A stretch of 64,000 nucleotides of DNA from Lachnospira sp. UBA3790 (GCA_002369135.1 DFEY01000002.1:123840-187839), one strand, 5' to 3'. Shown: positions 8,782 through 19,369, counted from the first letter of the stretch. The notes: a model not told the origin generated them from the sequence alone. Made by a program: numbers and translations.

Positions 8782-9303
8782 CTACACATACGATTTAATC
8801 TTTTTTAATACTTTGGCTTTCTCCAAAACTTCTACAGCCACCACGCCTATCACTATGCTGGCTACACCCTGGATTACGTTTCCATACACTCCTGCCAAAG
8901 CGCCCCAGCCTAATCCAAGGAACACACCTTCATAAACTAGGTATCCAAGCACCATAATCGCTTCCGCTACAAAGGCGCCTAACACATATCCACTCTTCTT
9001 AAGTCCTTTAGAGTTTAGTGCAACAAAAATGAATGATGCCACTACTGCCATTAAGAACTTAATAACAATAGTTCCAGGCACGTAAGCTGGTCCTATCATT
9101 AGATCAACTAATCCTGCACCTATTCCTGCTGCTAGTCCAGCGTACATTCCGCCCAAACACCAAGCAGCTAGCAAAATGGCTGCATCTCCTATATTTATAT
9201 ATCCACCTGTTGCCGGAATTGTAATGTGAATTACGTATGTTCCCACAAATACAATAGCCGCGAATACAGATGTTAAGACTATCTTTGTAAGTTTAGTATT
9301 CAT
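8782..9303 (-). CDS. ECF-type transporter substrate-binding (S) component
   Basis: A 173-residue, very hydrophobic protein with about five or six membrane segments. The N-terminus (LTKIVLTSVFAAIVFVGTY), the GGYINIGDAAILLAAWCLGG loop and the following small-residue helix are characteristic of S-components of energy-coupling-factor vitamin transporters. These work with a shared EcfA/EcfT module encoded elsewhere. The substrate cannot be read from the sequence; a thiamine-precursor or pyridoxine-type ligand is possible. I saw no recognisable riboswitch in the roughly 100-nt leader. Confidence 0.8.
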   Translation of the reverse strand: MNTKLTKIVLTSVFAAIVFVGTYVIHITIPATGGYINIGDAAILLAAWCLGGMYAGLAAGIGAGLVDLMIGPAYVPGTIVIKFLMAVVASFIFVALNSKGLKKSGYVLGAFVAEAIMVLGYLVYEGVFLGLGWGALAGVYGNVIQGVASIVIGVVAVEVLEKAKVLKKIKSYV

Positions 9304-9408
9304 AGTACATTCCTCCTAACAGTTTTTTGCATTGGAGATATTGTATCAAATATTGGTATTATTGATATATTCAATTTTTGTTTTTTTAATATAACCAGAT
9401 TAAATTAA

Positions 9409-9434
9409 AAAGAGACAACTTGTATTGCCTCTTT
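9409..9434 (-). terminator. Terminator after the LRR gene
   Basis: On the minus strand AAAGAGGCAA pairs with TTGTCTCTTT (one G-U pair) and is followed by TTTAAT, about 40 nt after the stop of the gene ending at 9474. Confidence 0.75.
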
Positions 9435-9473
9435 CTACATCATATTTGATTATAATAATACTTTACTGCTTCA

Positions 9474-10718
9474 TCATTCTCTCAAGAAAACTAAATTCTT
9501 ACTTCTTCTTTTTAATACAGTACATTTCTTAGGAACAGTTAACCAACCCAATTTTTTTAATCCGCGCACGTCTAGGTATCTCACTTTAGTTTTGCCTAAA
9601 TCAAGATCGTACATTTTTTTGAATCTTGAAATATTAATCTGTTTCAAAGGATTATGATTACAATCCAATTGTTTAAGTTTTGTGAACCTTCCTAACTTTA
9701 GTTTTTTTAACTTATTATGACGACATTCTAACTCTTTTATTTTTTTGCATTTTGAAATTTTTAGTTTTCTTAATTTATTATGATTGCAAGCCAAGGAGCG
9801 CAATTTCTTACTTTTAACATTAAGCTTTTTTAACTTATTATTGCCAACGGTTAGTTTTTCAAGTTTTTTATTTTTGGATAAATTGACCTTAGTTAGTTTG
9901 TTGTATTCTAGACCAAGCTCCCAGAGTTTTTTATTGTGTGATACATTGACCTTTTTTAGTTTATTATCAGCTAAATCCAATCTAGTAAGTTTTTTGTTCT
10001 TCTTAACATTTATCTTAGATATTTTGTTAATTCCGGCATCTAACCATTCTAACTTTTTATTATGCTTAACATTTAGTTTGGTCAAACGGTTCTCACTCAC
10101 ATCTAGTATTTCTAGTTTTTTGTTTCTTTTTACATTGATTCTTTTCAACTTGTTGTCAAACAAATAAAGCCATTCTAGGTTAGGACATCCACTTACATCT
10201 ATTTTTGAGATATTGTTAGATCCTAGATTTATTTCTTCTAACTTGTTGTTTTTTCCAACTATTACTTTTTTTAATTCATCAAATTTCCATACCAACACTT
10301 CCAGTTTCTTATTATTCCTCAAATCAAGTGTCCTTACTTTAGATATTCCATCTGAATTAGAATTACTTATTTTCCATAAGTTTGTTAAGTACTCTATACC
10401 CTTGACAGACTTCATATCCTCTGTTTCATCAATATCTGAGAGTACTAGTCGAGTTGCTTTTTTTATTTCTTTCTCGGACAAAATATTATCTTTATTCTTA
10501 TCATATAGGTCTTTTACTACTGCCCTAAAATGTTTATCCGGAAAATGAATCGCATCGAGTACAACCGCGCCAGTTTGTTGATTAGCCCCTAACACATCTA
10601 CTTCCTTCGCGAATACATTGTGCATTAGCAAATTTTCCACCATGCGGTTCACATCTCTAATGCCTACTATTTCCATAACAAAAGCAATCAATAACAAGAA
10701 TACTATTATTTTCTTCAT
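9474..10718 (-). CDS. Secreted leucine-rich-repeat protein with EF-hand loop
   Basis: A 414-residue surface or secreted protein. Residues 1-20 form a signal peptide (KKIIVFLLLIAFVMEIVGI). Residues 73-84 (DKNKDNILSEKE) match a calcium-binding EF-hand loop, as often found at the start of clostridial LRR proteins (LDAIHFPDKHFR block). From about residue 125, 12-13 leucine-rich repeats of about 21 residues follow, of the form NKLKKLNVxxNKKLExLDVx. The repeats are unusually Lys-rich, giving a very basic product. No sortase or SLH anchor is seen. It is a single-gene unit with a promoter candidate at 10772-10800 (TATAAT, weak -35) and its own terminator. The ligand is unknown; a role in adhesion is a guess. 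Confidence 0.85.
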   Translation of the reverse strand: MKKIIVFLLLIAFVMEIVGIRDVNRMVENLLMHNVFAKEVDVLGANQQTGAVVLDAIHFPDKHFRAVVKDLYDKNKDNILSEKEIKKATRLVLSDIDETEDMKSVKGIEYLTNLWKISNSNSDGISKVRTLDLRNNKKLEVLVWKFDELKKVIVGKNNKLEEINLGSNNISKIDVSGCPNLEWLYLFDNKLKRINVKRNKKLEILDVSENRLTKLNVKHNKKLEWLDAGINKISKINVKKNKKLTRLDLADNKLKKVNVSHNKKLWELGLEYNKLTKVNLSKNKKLEKLTVGNNKLKKLNVKSKKLRSLACNHNKLRKLKISKCKKIKELECRHNKLKKLKLGRFTKLKQLDCNHNPLKQINISRFKKMYDLDLGKTKVRYLDVRGLKKLGWLTVPKKCTVLKRRSKNLVFLRE

Positions 10719-10830
10719 TATTATCTCCTTTATCTTTTCTATCCATCATCAAAGTTCATATGTATGTTTTTATTATATTACTTATGTTTTACCATTTAAA
10801 TATTAAAAACACATTAGTTCTTCGTCCAAA

Positions 10831-10858
10831 AAGCGATAGTCTTTTTAGACTATCGCTT
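10831..10858 (-). terminator. Terminator after the rpoBC-yhhQ unit
   Basis: A perfect 11-bp stem AAGCGATAGTC with a 6-nt loop and a TTT tail on the minus strand lies 22 nt past the stop of the gene at 10881. Confidence 0.85.
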
Positions 10859-10880
10859 CTCTTTAAACTATGACTATTTC

Positions 10881-11606
10881 CTAATTTCTTGCATCTGGAT
10901 CTGAAACCATTACAAATTTGCCGCTGTCGGAAATCTTTCTAGCAATATACACAAACGGCGTGTCCGCCAAAGATGTTACCACAAAGATTATATATCCTAC
11001 GAAAATGAAGCTCATCAGCTCTCCTGTACTTACAGTTCCATAGAATGCAAATACATTAAACAATACTGTGTTTAAGAACTGTGAAACTAATGTTGATGCA
11101 TTGTTTCTGAACCACAAATACTTTCTGTGATTACCAAACTTTTTGTCAGTAAGCTTCCACCACTTGTGATATAGGAATACATCCAAGTACTGTACGATAA
11201 TGTAAACTAACAAACTTGCAATCATTACTCTTGGCACTTGATCAAATACTCCATGCATGTGTGGCATTACTGTATCAATCTTTGATGGTGTGTATAATAG
11301 CCAATACTGTGCAAAGATTACAAAAGTAATATTTGTAATAACACCGATTGTTACAGCCTTTCTAGCTTCCCTAGCACCATACACCTCACTGATAATATCA
11401 GTACAGAGGAATGTCGCTGCAAACAATACGTTTCCTAGTGTCATATCAAGGCCAAATGCTTTTATGAAAATCAAAACCTCGATGTTTGCTGCAATAGTTG
11501 CAATTGCTGTGAACACGTATAGGCCACTTTTTGCAAAGAGCTTATAGAAAGCTAGCTCTGCTCCAAATATCACAAAAATTGATCCGATTAATAGTAATTC
11601 GTTCAT
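10881..11606 (-). CDS. Queuosine-precursor transporter (YhhQ/COG1738 family)
   Basis: A 241-residue integral membrane protein with about six hydrophobic segments. TDIISEVYGAREARKAV and NNASTLVSQFLNTVLFNVFAFYG are hallmarks of the VUT/YhhQ family, which imports queuosine precursors for tRNA modification. The ATG overlaps the rpoC stop codon (TAATG), an unusual partner, so translation is probably coupled to rpoC and expression follows that of RNA polymerase. Confidence 0.88.
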   Translation of the reverse strand: MNELLLIGSIFVIFGAELAFYKLFAKSGLYVFTAIATIAANIEVLIFIKAFGLDMTLGNVLFAATFLCTDIISEVYGAREARKAVTIGVITNITFVIFAQYWLLYTPSKIDTVMPHMHGVFDQVPRVMIASLLVYIIVQYLDVFLYHKWWKLTDKKFGNHRKYLWFRNNASTLVSQFLNTVLFNVFAFYGTVSTGELMSFIFVGYIIFVVTSLADTPFVYIARKISDSGKFVMVSDPDARN

Positions 11607-14600
11607 TATTCTGCCTCTTCAGCCTTAGCTTCTTCTGCAGGTGCTTCTACTGCTTCCTGAACAGCTTCTGCGATAGTCTCATCAGTATTTAGTTTTACTC
11701 TATTGTAAATCTTCATACCTGTACCAGCTGGAATCAACTTACCAATAAGTACGTTTTCTTTGATTCCGTTAAGTGGGTCGATTCTACCTTTGATAGCTGC
11801 TTCTGTAAGGTTCTTTGTAGTCTCCTGGAATGAAGCTGCTGCTAAGAATGAATCTGTAGCAAGTGAAGCCTTTGTGATACCTAGAAGTACTTGCTTACCT
11901 GTAGCAGGTTTCTTGCCTTCAGCCTCAAGTTGTTCGTTAACTTCGTTGAACTCGATAGCTTCCACATTTGTACCTGGTACAAAATCTGAATCGCCTGCAT
12001 CTTCCACAGTAATCTTCTTAAGCATCTGACGTACGATAATCTCTAAGTGCTTGTCATTAATTCCTACACCCTGTGAGTTATATACGTTGATTACTTCTGA
12101 TAAGATGTAATCTTGAACTGCTCTTACATCCTTGATTGCAAGAATGTCGTGAGGGTTGATATTACCTTCTGTCAACTTATCTCCGGCCTTCAAGTTCTTT
12201 CTTGTTAGGTCATCAATTAGTCTCATTCCGTAAGGAATTAGGTAAGTCTTGCTCTCACCAGTTTCTTTATTTGTAACTTCTACTTCTGTCTTAAGTTCTT
12301 CTCTATGAATCTTAGCTTTACCATCGATTTCTGTAACGATAGCAACACCCTTTGGCTTTCTAGCCTCGAACAACTCTTCCACACGAGGAAGACCCTGTGT
12401 GATATCGTCGCCGGCCACACCACCAGTATGGAAAGTTCTCATTGTAAGCTGTGTACCTGGCTCACCGATTGACTGAGCAGCGATAATACCTACTGCCTCA
12501 CCAACCTGAACTGTCTTACCAGTAGCAAGGTTTGTACCATAACACTTAGCACAAATACCAAGATGTGATTTACATGTTAAAACTGTTCTAATCTTAATTG
12601 ATTTGTATCCAGCTGCTACTAACTTCTTAGCTCTTTCAGGGTAGATTACGTGATTCTTCTTAACAATCATATTACCCTTCTTGTCGTTGTATGTCTCAGC
12701 TGCAGTTCTACCTGTAATTCTCTCTTCAAGAGATTCTATTACTTTACCCTTTCTCATCAAAGGTTCAACTTCGATGAATGGGATGTCGTCTTTTCCTTCA
12801 CAACAGTCAACTTCACGAATGATTAGACCTTGTGAAACGTCGACCAAACGTCTTGTCAAATATCCTGAATCGGCTGTTCTAAGCGCTGTATCTGAAAGAC
12901 CCTTTCTAGCACCGTGTGCTGAAATGAAGTATTCCAAAACGTCTAGACCTTCACGGAAACTTGACTTGATTGGAAGTTCGATAGATTTACCTGATGTATC
13001 GGCCATCAAACCACGCATACCAGCTAGCTGTTTAATCTGATCGTCAGAACCACGGGCTCCAGACTTCCACATAATTCTTAGGTTGTTGTATCTATCTAGA
13101 CCTTCTAGTAGGTCTTTCTTAACACTGTTATCTGTGTCTTCCCAAATCTTAATTACAGACTTATATCTCTCTTCGTCTGTCATCAAACCTCTCTCATACT
13201 GAGTCTGAGCTCTAGCAACTAATTCGTCGGCCTCTGCAATCTTTTCTTGCTTTGAAGCAGGAATTGTCATATCAGCTACAGAAACAGTTAGGGCTGCTAT
13301 AGTAGAGTACTTATATCCAAGTGCTTTAATCTTATCTAGCACTTCTGCTGCCTTAGTAGCACCGTGGATATCAATAATCTTCTTGATCATAGGAGCCAAA
13401 GGTTTCTTCTCTAGACGATGCTCAACTTCGTATCTTAGGTAATCAGCGTCAGTCTTTCTCTCAATCATTCCGATATCCTGTGGGATAGCTTCGTTGAAGA
13501 TGATACGACCAACTGTAGTCTTAACCATACCAGTGATTTCTTTGCCTTTGCCGTTAAGAACTGTTCTTCTAACGTTAATCTTCTCGTGAAGAGTGATTTC
13601 CTTGTTGTCATAAGCTAGAATAGCCTGGTTTGGACTACTGAATGATTTACCAAATACATCTTCTGGAGTACAAATGATTTCCTGAATCTCTTCTTCATTT
13701 GCGCTCATTACGTGAACATAGTTGAACTTAATCAAATCTGTTGCCTGAATTTTCTTCTTATCTAGGTCAGCTCTGATTTCATCCTCTGTGTTATATGTCT
13801 TAGCATTCTTTGGAAGTTCTTTTTCTCTCTCAGTTCCTGTGTAGTCTACTGGCTTTGACATAGTCAAATAGTAGATACCTAAAACCATATCCTGTGATGG
13901 AACTGCCACTGGCTCACCATCTGAAGGTTTTAGTAGGTTGTTTGGAGAAAGAAGCAAGAATCTACATTCTGCCTGAGCTTCCTCTGACAATGGAAGGTGA
14001 ACAGCCATTTGGTCACCGTCGAAGTCGGCGTTGAAGGCCGCACATACTAATGGGTGAAGTCTAATAGCTTTACCTTCTACTAGGATAGGCTCAAATGCCT
14101 GAATACCAAGTCTATGAAGTGTAGGGGCACGGTTAAGCATAACTGGATGCTCTTTGATAACCTCTTCTAAGATATCCCATACATCATTTTCAAGTCTTTC
14201 GACCATCTTCTTAGCACTCTTAACATTGTGTGCCTTTTCTTGTTTAACTAACTCTTTCATTACGAAAGGTTTGAATAGCTCGATAGCCATTTCTTTTGGT
14301 AGACCACACTGATAAATCTTTAGTTCTGGTCCTACCACGATAACTGAACGTCCTGAGTAGTCAACACGCTTACCTAGTAAGTTTTGACGGAAACGTCCCT
14401 GCTTACCTTTAAGCATGTCTGATAATGACTTAAGTGCTCTGTTACCAGGGCCAGTCACTGCTCTACCACGTCTACCGTTATCGATTAGAGCATCAACAGC
14501 TTCCTGAAGCATTCTCTTCTCGTTACGAACGATGATTTCAGGTGCCATCTGATCAAGTAGCTTGTTCAAACGGTTGTTTCTGTTGATAATTCTTCTGTAT

Positions 14601-15385
14601 AAGTCGTTCAAGTCAGATGTAGCAAATCTACCACCATCTAGCTGAACCATAGGTCTTAGTTCTGGTGGGATAACTGGAACTACGTCCATTACCATCCACT
14701 CAGGTTTGTTTTCTGATGTTCTGAAAGCTTCGAATACATCAAGTCTCTTTAGAAGTTTTGTCTTCTTCTGGCCTGTAGCGCTCTCAAGTTCTTCTTTTAG
14801 AGTTTCAAGTTCTTCGTCGATGTCGATTGCCTCTAAAATCTGCTTGATTGCTTCAGCACCCATGCCTACTGTAAACTCATCGCCATACTCTTCTCTGGCT
14901 TCTCTGTATTCTCTCTCAGTTAAAACTTGCTTATACTCTAGTGGAGTATCCTTTGGATCCAACACGATGTATGAAGCAAAGTATAGTACTTTCTCTAGTA
15001 CTCTTGGTGACATATCAAGTACAAGTCCCATTCTTGATGGAACACCCTTGAAGTACCAAATGTGTGAAACTGGTGTAGCAAGTTCGATACTACCCATGCG
15101 CTCACGACGAACGCTTGAACGAGTAACCTCAACGCCGCATCGGTCACAGATCATGCCTTTGAAACGTTGTTTTTTATACTTACCACAGTGACACTCCCAG
15201 TCTTTGCTAGGTCCAAATATCTTCTCGCAGAACAATCCGTCTTTTTCTGGTTTAAGAGTTCTATAGTTAATAGTCTCAGGTTTTGTAACCTCACCTCTTG
15301 ACCACTCACGAATCTTCTCAGGAGAAGCTAGACCGATTTTTACTTTATCAAAAATGATTTGCTCTTTTGCTTTGTTATCTGCCAT
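11606..15385 (-). CDS. rpoC: RNA polymerase beta' subunit
   Basis: The 1259-residue beta' subunit has the N-terminal zinc ribbon (ECHCGKYK ... CDRCGVEV), the catalytic NADFDGDQMAVH with three metal-binding aspartates, the bridge-helix region GARKGLSDTALRTADSGYLTRRL, and the second zinc cluster (CCEGKDD ... CKSHLGICAKCYG). Length fits Gram-positive enzymes without the large proteobacterial insertion. It ends in a short acidic tail rich in EAPAEEA. It starts 17 nt after rpoB with an AGGAGG-like site. Confidence 0.98.
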   Translation of the reverse strand: MADNKAKEQIIFDKVKIGLASPEKIREWSRGEVTKPETINYRTLKPEKDGLFCEKIFGPSKDWECHCGKYKKQRFKGMICDRCGVEVTRSSVRRERMGSIELATPVSHIWYFKGVPSRMGLVLDMSPRVLEKVLYFASYIVLDPKDTPLEYKQVLTEREYREAREEYGDEFTVGMGAEAIKQILEAIDIDEELETLKEELESATGQKKTKLLKRLDVFEAFRTSENKPEWMVMDVVPVIPPELRPMVQLDGGRFATSDLNDLYRRIINRNNRLNKLLDQMAPEIIVRNEKRMLQEAVDALIDNGRRGRAVTGPGNRALKSLSDMLKGKQGRFRQNLLGKRVDYSGRSVIVVGPELKIYQCGLPKEMAIELFKPFVMKELVKQEKAHNVKSAKKMVERLENDVWDILEEVIKEHPVMLNRAPTLHRLGIQAFEPILVEGKAIRLHPLVCAAFNADFDGDQMAVHLPLSEEAQAECRFLLLSPNNLLKPSDGEPVAVPSQDMVLGIYYLTMSKPVDYTGTEREKELPKNAKTYNTEDEIRADLDKKKIQATDLIKFNYVHVMSANEEEIQEIICTPEDVFGKSFSSPNQAILAYDNKEITLHEKINVRRTVLNGKGKEITGMVKTTVGRIIFNEAIPQDIGMIERKTDADYLRYEVEHRLEKKPLAPMIKKIIDIHGATKAAEVLDKIKALGYKYSTIAALTVSVADMTIPASKQEKIAEADELVARAQTQYERGLMTDEERYKSVIKIWEDTDNSVKKDLLEGLDRYNNLRIMWKSGARGSDDQIKQLAGMRGLMADTSGKSIELPIKSSFREGLDVLEYFISAHGARKGLSDTALRTADSGYLTRRLVDVSQGLIIREVDCCEGKDDIPFIEVEPLMRKGKVIESLEERITGRTAAETYNDKKGNMIVKKNHVIYPERAKKLVAAGYKSIKIRTVLTCKSHLGICAKCYGTNLATGKTVQVGEAVGIIAAQSIGEPGTQLTMRTFHTGGVAGDDITQGLPRVEELFEARKPKGVAIVTEIDGKAKIHREELKTEVEVTNKETGESKTYLIPYGMRLIDDLTRKNLKAGDKLTEGNINPHDILAIKDVRAVQDYILSEVINVYNSQGVGINDKHLEIIVRQMLKKITVEDAGDSDFVPGTNVEAIEFNEVNEQLEAEGKKPATGKQVLLGITKASLATDSFLAAASFQETTKNLTEAAIKGRIDPLNGIKENVLIGKLIPAGTGMKIYNRVKLNTDETIAEAVQEAVEAPAEEAKAEEAE

Positions 15386-15402
15386 TTTAATCTCCTCCTT
15401 CC

Positions 15403-18400
15403 TTATTCTGCATCCTCAGCATCCATCACATCAAGGTTCTTATCTACGCCCTCGTCTGCGCTGAATCCTGCTTTTTGCATATCACTCATAGTTTCTTTTT
15501 TGCCGTAGTTTTTATCGCTATTCAAGATTGAGTTGAAAGATGTATCGCCGTAATCCTGGCTCTCTCTAATTTCAACTTCTTTGTCGTTCTCGTCTAGCAC
15601 CTTAACGTCAAGTGATAGTGACTGAAGTTCCTTAATAAGTACCTTGAAGGACTCTGGAATACCAGCCTGTGGAATACTCTTGCCATTGATAATAGCTTCG
15701 TATGTCTTAACACGACCAACCACATCATCAGACTTAACTGTAAGGATTTCTTGAAGTGTGTAAGATGCACCGTAAGCTTCAAGTGCCCAAACTTCCATCT
15801 CACCAAATCTCTGTCCACCGAACTGAGCTTTACCACCAAGTGGCTGCTGAGTAACAAGTGAGTAAGGACCAGTTGAACGAGCATGAATCTTATCGTCTAC
15901 TAAGTGGTGAAGTTTCAAGTAGTGCATGAAACCGATTGTAACTGGGTTGTCAAAGTAATCACCAGTTCTACCATCACGAAGTAGTACCTTACCATCTCTT
16001 CTGATTGGAACACCTTTCCACTCATCTCTGTGAGCTTGGTTATCCTCTAAGTATTTCATAACTTCTTTTACTAATACATCTTTGTATTTAGCTTTGAATT
16101 CTTTCCACTCCATATTTGCATAATCATTAGCAAGTTCTAGAGTATCCATGATGTCATTTTCGTCTGCTCCGTCAAATACTGGTGTAGCAACGTTGAATCC
16201 TAGCACCTTAGCAGCAAGTGACAAGTGGATTTCTAATACCTGACCAATGTTCATACGTGAAGGCACACCCAATGGGTTAAGTACGATATCAAGCGGACGA
16301 CCATTTGGTAGGAATGGCATATCCTCTACAGGAAGTACACGAGAAACTACACCCTTGTTACCGTGACGACCAGCCATCTTATCACCAACAGAGATCTTTC
16401 TCTTCTGAGCAACATAGATGCGAACTGATTCATTCACTCCAGGTGGAAGTTCGTCTCCAGCCTTTCTCTCAAATACCTTTGTATCCACTACAATACCTGA
16501 CTGACCATGAGGTACTTTAAGAGATGTATCTCTAACCTCTCTAGCCTTCTCACCAAAGATAGCACGAAGAAGTCTCTCTTCTGGAGTAAGTTCAGTTTCT
16601 CCCTTAGGAGTAACTTTACCAACAAGGATATCACCGGCTCTTACTTCAGCACCGATTCTGATAATTCCTCTCTCATCCAAGTTCTTTCTAGCTTCTTCAC
16701 CAACACCAGCTACATCGTTTGTGATTTCTTCTGGTCCTAGTTTTGTATCTCTAGCTTCAGTTTCGTATTCTTCTATATGAATAGATGTGTAAACATCATC
16801 CTGAACTAGTCTTTCACTTAGAAGTACAGCATCCTCGTAGTTGTAACCTTCCCAAGTCATGAAACCGATTAGTGGGTTCTTACCTAGGGCAATCTCACCG
16901 TTTGATGTAGATGCACCATCGGCAATAACTTCGCCGGCCTCTACCTTATCGCCAATTGAAACGATTGGTCTCTGGTTGTAGCAGTTTGACTGGTTACTTC
17001 TAGCAAACTTGAGTAGTTTGTATGTTTGCTCTTCTTTGTTATCACTATTCTTGATAGTGATTTCTTCTGATGAAGATCTAATAACTTCACCAGGATGTTC
17101 TGCCACTACGCACACACCTGAGTCTACAGCAGCCTTTGCTTCCATACCTGTACCGATTACTGGAGCTTCAGTAGTCATTAGAGGCACTGCCTGACGCTGC
17201 ATGTTTGATCCCATTAGCGCACGGTTGGCGTCGTCGTTCTGCAAGAAAGGAATCATTGATGTGGCAATTGAGAATACCATCTTAGGTGACACGTCCATCA
17301 AATCAATTCTTGATTTAGGGAACTGTGAAATTTCCTCTCTGTAACGACCTGATACGTTATTGTTAACGAAGTGTCCTTTGTCGTCCAAAGGTTCGTTAGC
17401 CTGTGCTACTGTGTAGTTGTCTTCCTCATCTGCTGCCAAGTAAACAACTTCATCTGTAACTACAGGGTTATTCTTATTCTTTTTATCTACTACTCTATAT
17501 GGAGCCTCAACAAAACCGTACTCATTTAGTCTAGCGTATGTAGCAAATGAGTTGATAAGACCAATGTTTGGTCCTTCAGGTGTCTCGATAGGACACATTC
17601 TTCCGTAGTGAGTATAGTGAACGTCACGGACCTCAAATCCGGCACGGTCTCTTGAAAGACCACCAGGACCTAGGGCTGATAGACGTCTCTTGTGTGTCAA
17701 CTCACCAAGTGGGTTGTTTTGGTCCATAAACTGTGACAACTGTGAACTTCCGAAGAATTCCTTAACAGCAGCTGTTACAGGTTTAATATTAATTAATGTC
17801 TGTGGAGATACAGTTTCCAAATCCTGGTTAGTCATTCTTTCTTTAACGACTCTTTCCATTCTTGAGAAACCGATACGATACTGGTTCTGAAGTAGCTCAC
17901 CAACCGCACGGATACGTCTGTTTCCTAAGTGGTCAATGTCATCTGTAGTACCAATACCTTTTTCGATATTCATACAATAGTTAATAGATGCAAAAATATC
18001 TTCTTTTGTAATATGTTTAGGCATCAACTTAGCAGTATTCTTCTTAATAGCTTCCTTAAGGTCAGCAACCTTTTTGTTCTCAGCCATAAGTTCCATCAAT
18101 GCTGGATAGTAAACATCCTCGTTAATACCATATTCAGAAGCGTCGAACTTCACATAGTTCTGAATATCTACAGCCATGTTAGACATAACTTTTTCTGTAG
18201 ACTTCTCTGGTCCGTTCTCGCCTTGAACTTCTATTTCAACTGTAACTGAAGGAACAGCTGCGTTCTGAATCTTGATAGCAAGTTCTTCATCCACAGTCTT
18301 TCCTTTTCTAGCAATAATTTCGCCAGTGCTCTGATCTACTACTGACTCCGCCAAAGTAAATCCTACAATACGATTCTTGTAAGCAAGCTTCTTATTGTAT

Positions 18401-19239
18401 TTATATCTACCAACTCTAGCCAAATCATATCTGTGATCGTCAAAGAACATGTTACCAATAATGTTCTCAGCACTTTCCTTACTGAAAGGCTCGCCTGGAC
18501 GAATCTTTGCATACACTTCTTTAAGACCACTCTCGTAGTCCTCAGTGTTATCTTTTTCTAATGTAGCTTTGATCTTTGCCTCATCGCCAAACATCTCTAG
18601 GATTTCTTCATCTGTTGAAACACCTAGTGCTCTAACAAGTGTAGTCACAGGAACTTTTCTAGCTCTATCTACACGCACGTTAAAGATGTCGTTAGAATCT
18701 GTTTCATATTCTAACCACGCACCTCTAATAGGTATAATCTGTGATGAGTAAAGTTCTTTACCAATCTTATCGTTTTCTACATCAAAGTAGATACCTGGTG
18801 ATCTAACTAGCTGAGAAACGATTACACGCTCAGCACCGTTAATTACGAAAGTACCTGTCTTTGTCATGAGTGGTAAGTCACCCATAAAAATTGTGTGTTC
18901 AGTGATTTCACCTGTTTCCTTATTATGAAGGCGCACTTTAACACGAAGTGGAGCTGAGTAAGTAGCATCTCTTTCTTTACACTCTTCGATAGAATACTTC
19001 TTCTCGTCTTCACACACTTCGAAGTCAATAAACTCTAAGCTTAGGTTTTGATCGTGACTCTCGATTGGAGATACACTATCAAGCACTTCTCTTAGGCCTT
19101 CTGTGCAGAACCAGTCATATGAATCTCTCTGAACTTCGATCAAATTAGGAATGTCTAGCACATCTTTTTGTCTAGAATAGCTCATTCTCATTCCTTTTCC
19201 TGCTTTCACAGGACGAATTCTGTTCTTCTCCATTGACAT
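15403..19239 (-). CDS. rpoB: RNA polymerase beta subunit
   Basis: The 1278-residue beta subunit shows the rifampicin pocket GSSQLSQFMDQNNPLGELTH then KRRLSALGPGG, with wild-type residues at the usual resistance positions (Q, D, H, S), so susceptibility at this target is inferred. RHGNKGVVS and the C-terminal GGKAQFGGQRFGEMEVWALEA clamp region are present. It is followed directly by rpoC. Unlike most Firmicutes, it is separated from rplL by about 1.8 kb and has its own promoter. Confidence 0.98.
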   Translation of the reverse strand: MSMEKNRIRPVKAGKGMRMSYSRQKDVLDIPNLIEVQRDSYDWFCTEGLREVLDSVSPIESHDQNLSLEFIDFEVCEDEKKYSIEECKERDATYSAPLRVKVRLHNKETGEITEHTIFMGDLPLMTKTGTFVINGAERVIVSQLVRSPGIYFDVENDKIGKELYSSQIIPIRGAWLEYETDSNDIFNVRVDRARKVPVTTLVRALGVSTDEEILEMFGDEAKIKATLEKDNTEDYESGLKEVYAKIRPGEPFSKESAENIIGNMFFDDHRYDLARVGRYKYNKKLAYKNRIVGFTLAESVVDQSTGEIIARKGKTVDEELAIKIQNAAVPSVTVEIEVQGENGPEKSTEKVMSNMAVDIQNYVKFDASEYGINEDVYYPALMELMAENKKVADLKEAIKKNTAKLMPKHITKEDIFASINYCMNIEKGIGTTDDIDHLGNRRIRAVGELLQNQYRIGFSRMERVVKERMTNQDLETVSPQTLINIKPVTAAVKEFFGSSQLSQFMDQNNPLGELTHKRRLSALGPGGLSRDRAGFEVRDVHYTHYGRMCPIETPEGPNIGLINSFATYARLNEYGFVEAPYRVVDKKNKNNPVVTDEVVYLAADEEDNYTVAQANEPLDDKGHFVNNNVSGRYREEISQFPKSRIDLMDVSPKMVFSIATSMIPFLQNDDANRALMGSNMQRQAVPLMTTEAPVIGTGMEAKAAVDSGVCVVAEHPGEVIRSSSEEITIKNSDNKEEQTYKLLKFARSNQSNCYNQRPIVSIGDKVEAGEVIADGASTSNGEIALGKNPLIGFMTWEGYNYEDAVLLSERLVQDDVYTSIHIEEYETEARDTKLGPEEITNDVAGVGEEARKNLDERGIIRIGAEVRAGDILVGKVTPKGETELTPEERLLRAIFGEKAREVRDTSLKVPHGQSGIVVDTKVFERKAGDELPPGVNESVRIYVAQKRKISVGDKMAGRHGNKGVVSRVLPVEDMPFLPNGRPLDIVLNPLGVPSRMNIGQVLEIHLSLAAKVLGFNVATPVFDGADENDIMDTLELANDYANMEWKEFKAKYKDVLVKEVMKYLEDNQAHRDEWKGVPIRRDGKVLLRDGRTGDYFDNPVTIGFMHYLKLHHLVDDKIHARSTGPYSLVTQQPLGGKAQFGGQRFGEMEVWALEAYGASYTLQEILTVKSDDVVGRVKTYEAIINGKSIPQAGIPESFKVLIKELQSLSLDVKVLDENDKEVEIRESQDYGDTSFNSILNSDKNYGKKETMSDMQKAGFSADEGVDKNLDVMDAEDAE

Positions 19240-19369
19240 TTCTCCTTTAAAGTTAATTAAATAAAGTTTCTGCTATTTATACTTAATTTTATTAGTTTTT
19301 TGCCCGGAATCCCTTTAAAATAGGGGTTTTTGGGCGCAAAAATAAAAGGCCACATAAACAGCGACTTTC

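Noticed and set aside
9304..9408. Vitamin riboswitch in front of the ECF S-component
   Set aside because: No thiamine, cobalamin, FMN or preQ1 core motif could be recognised in the roughly 100-nt leader.
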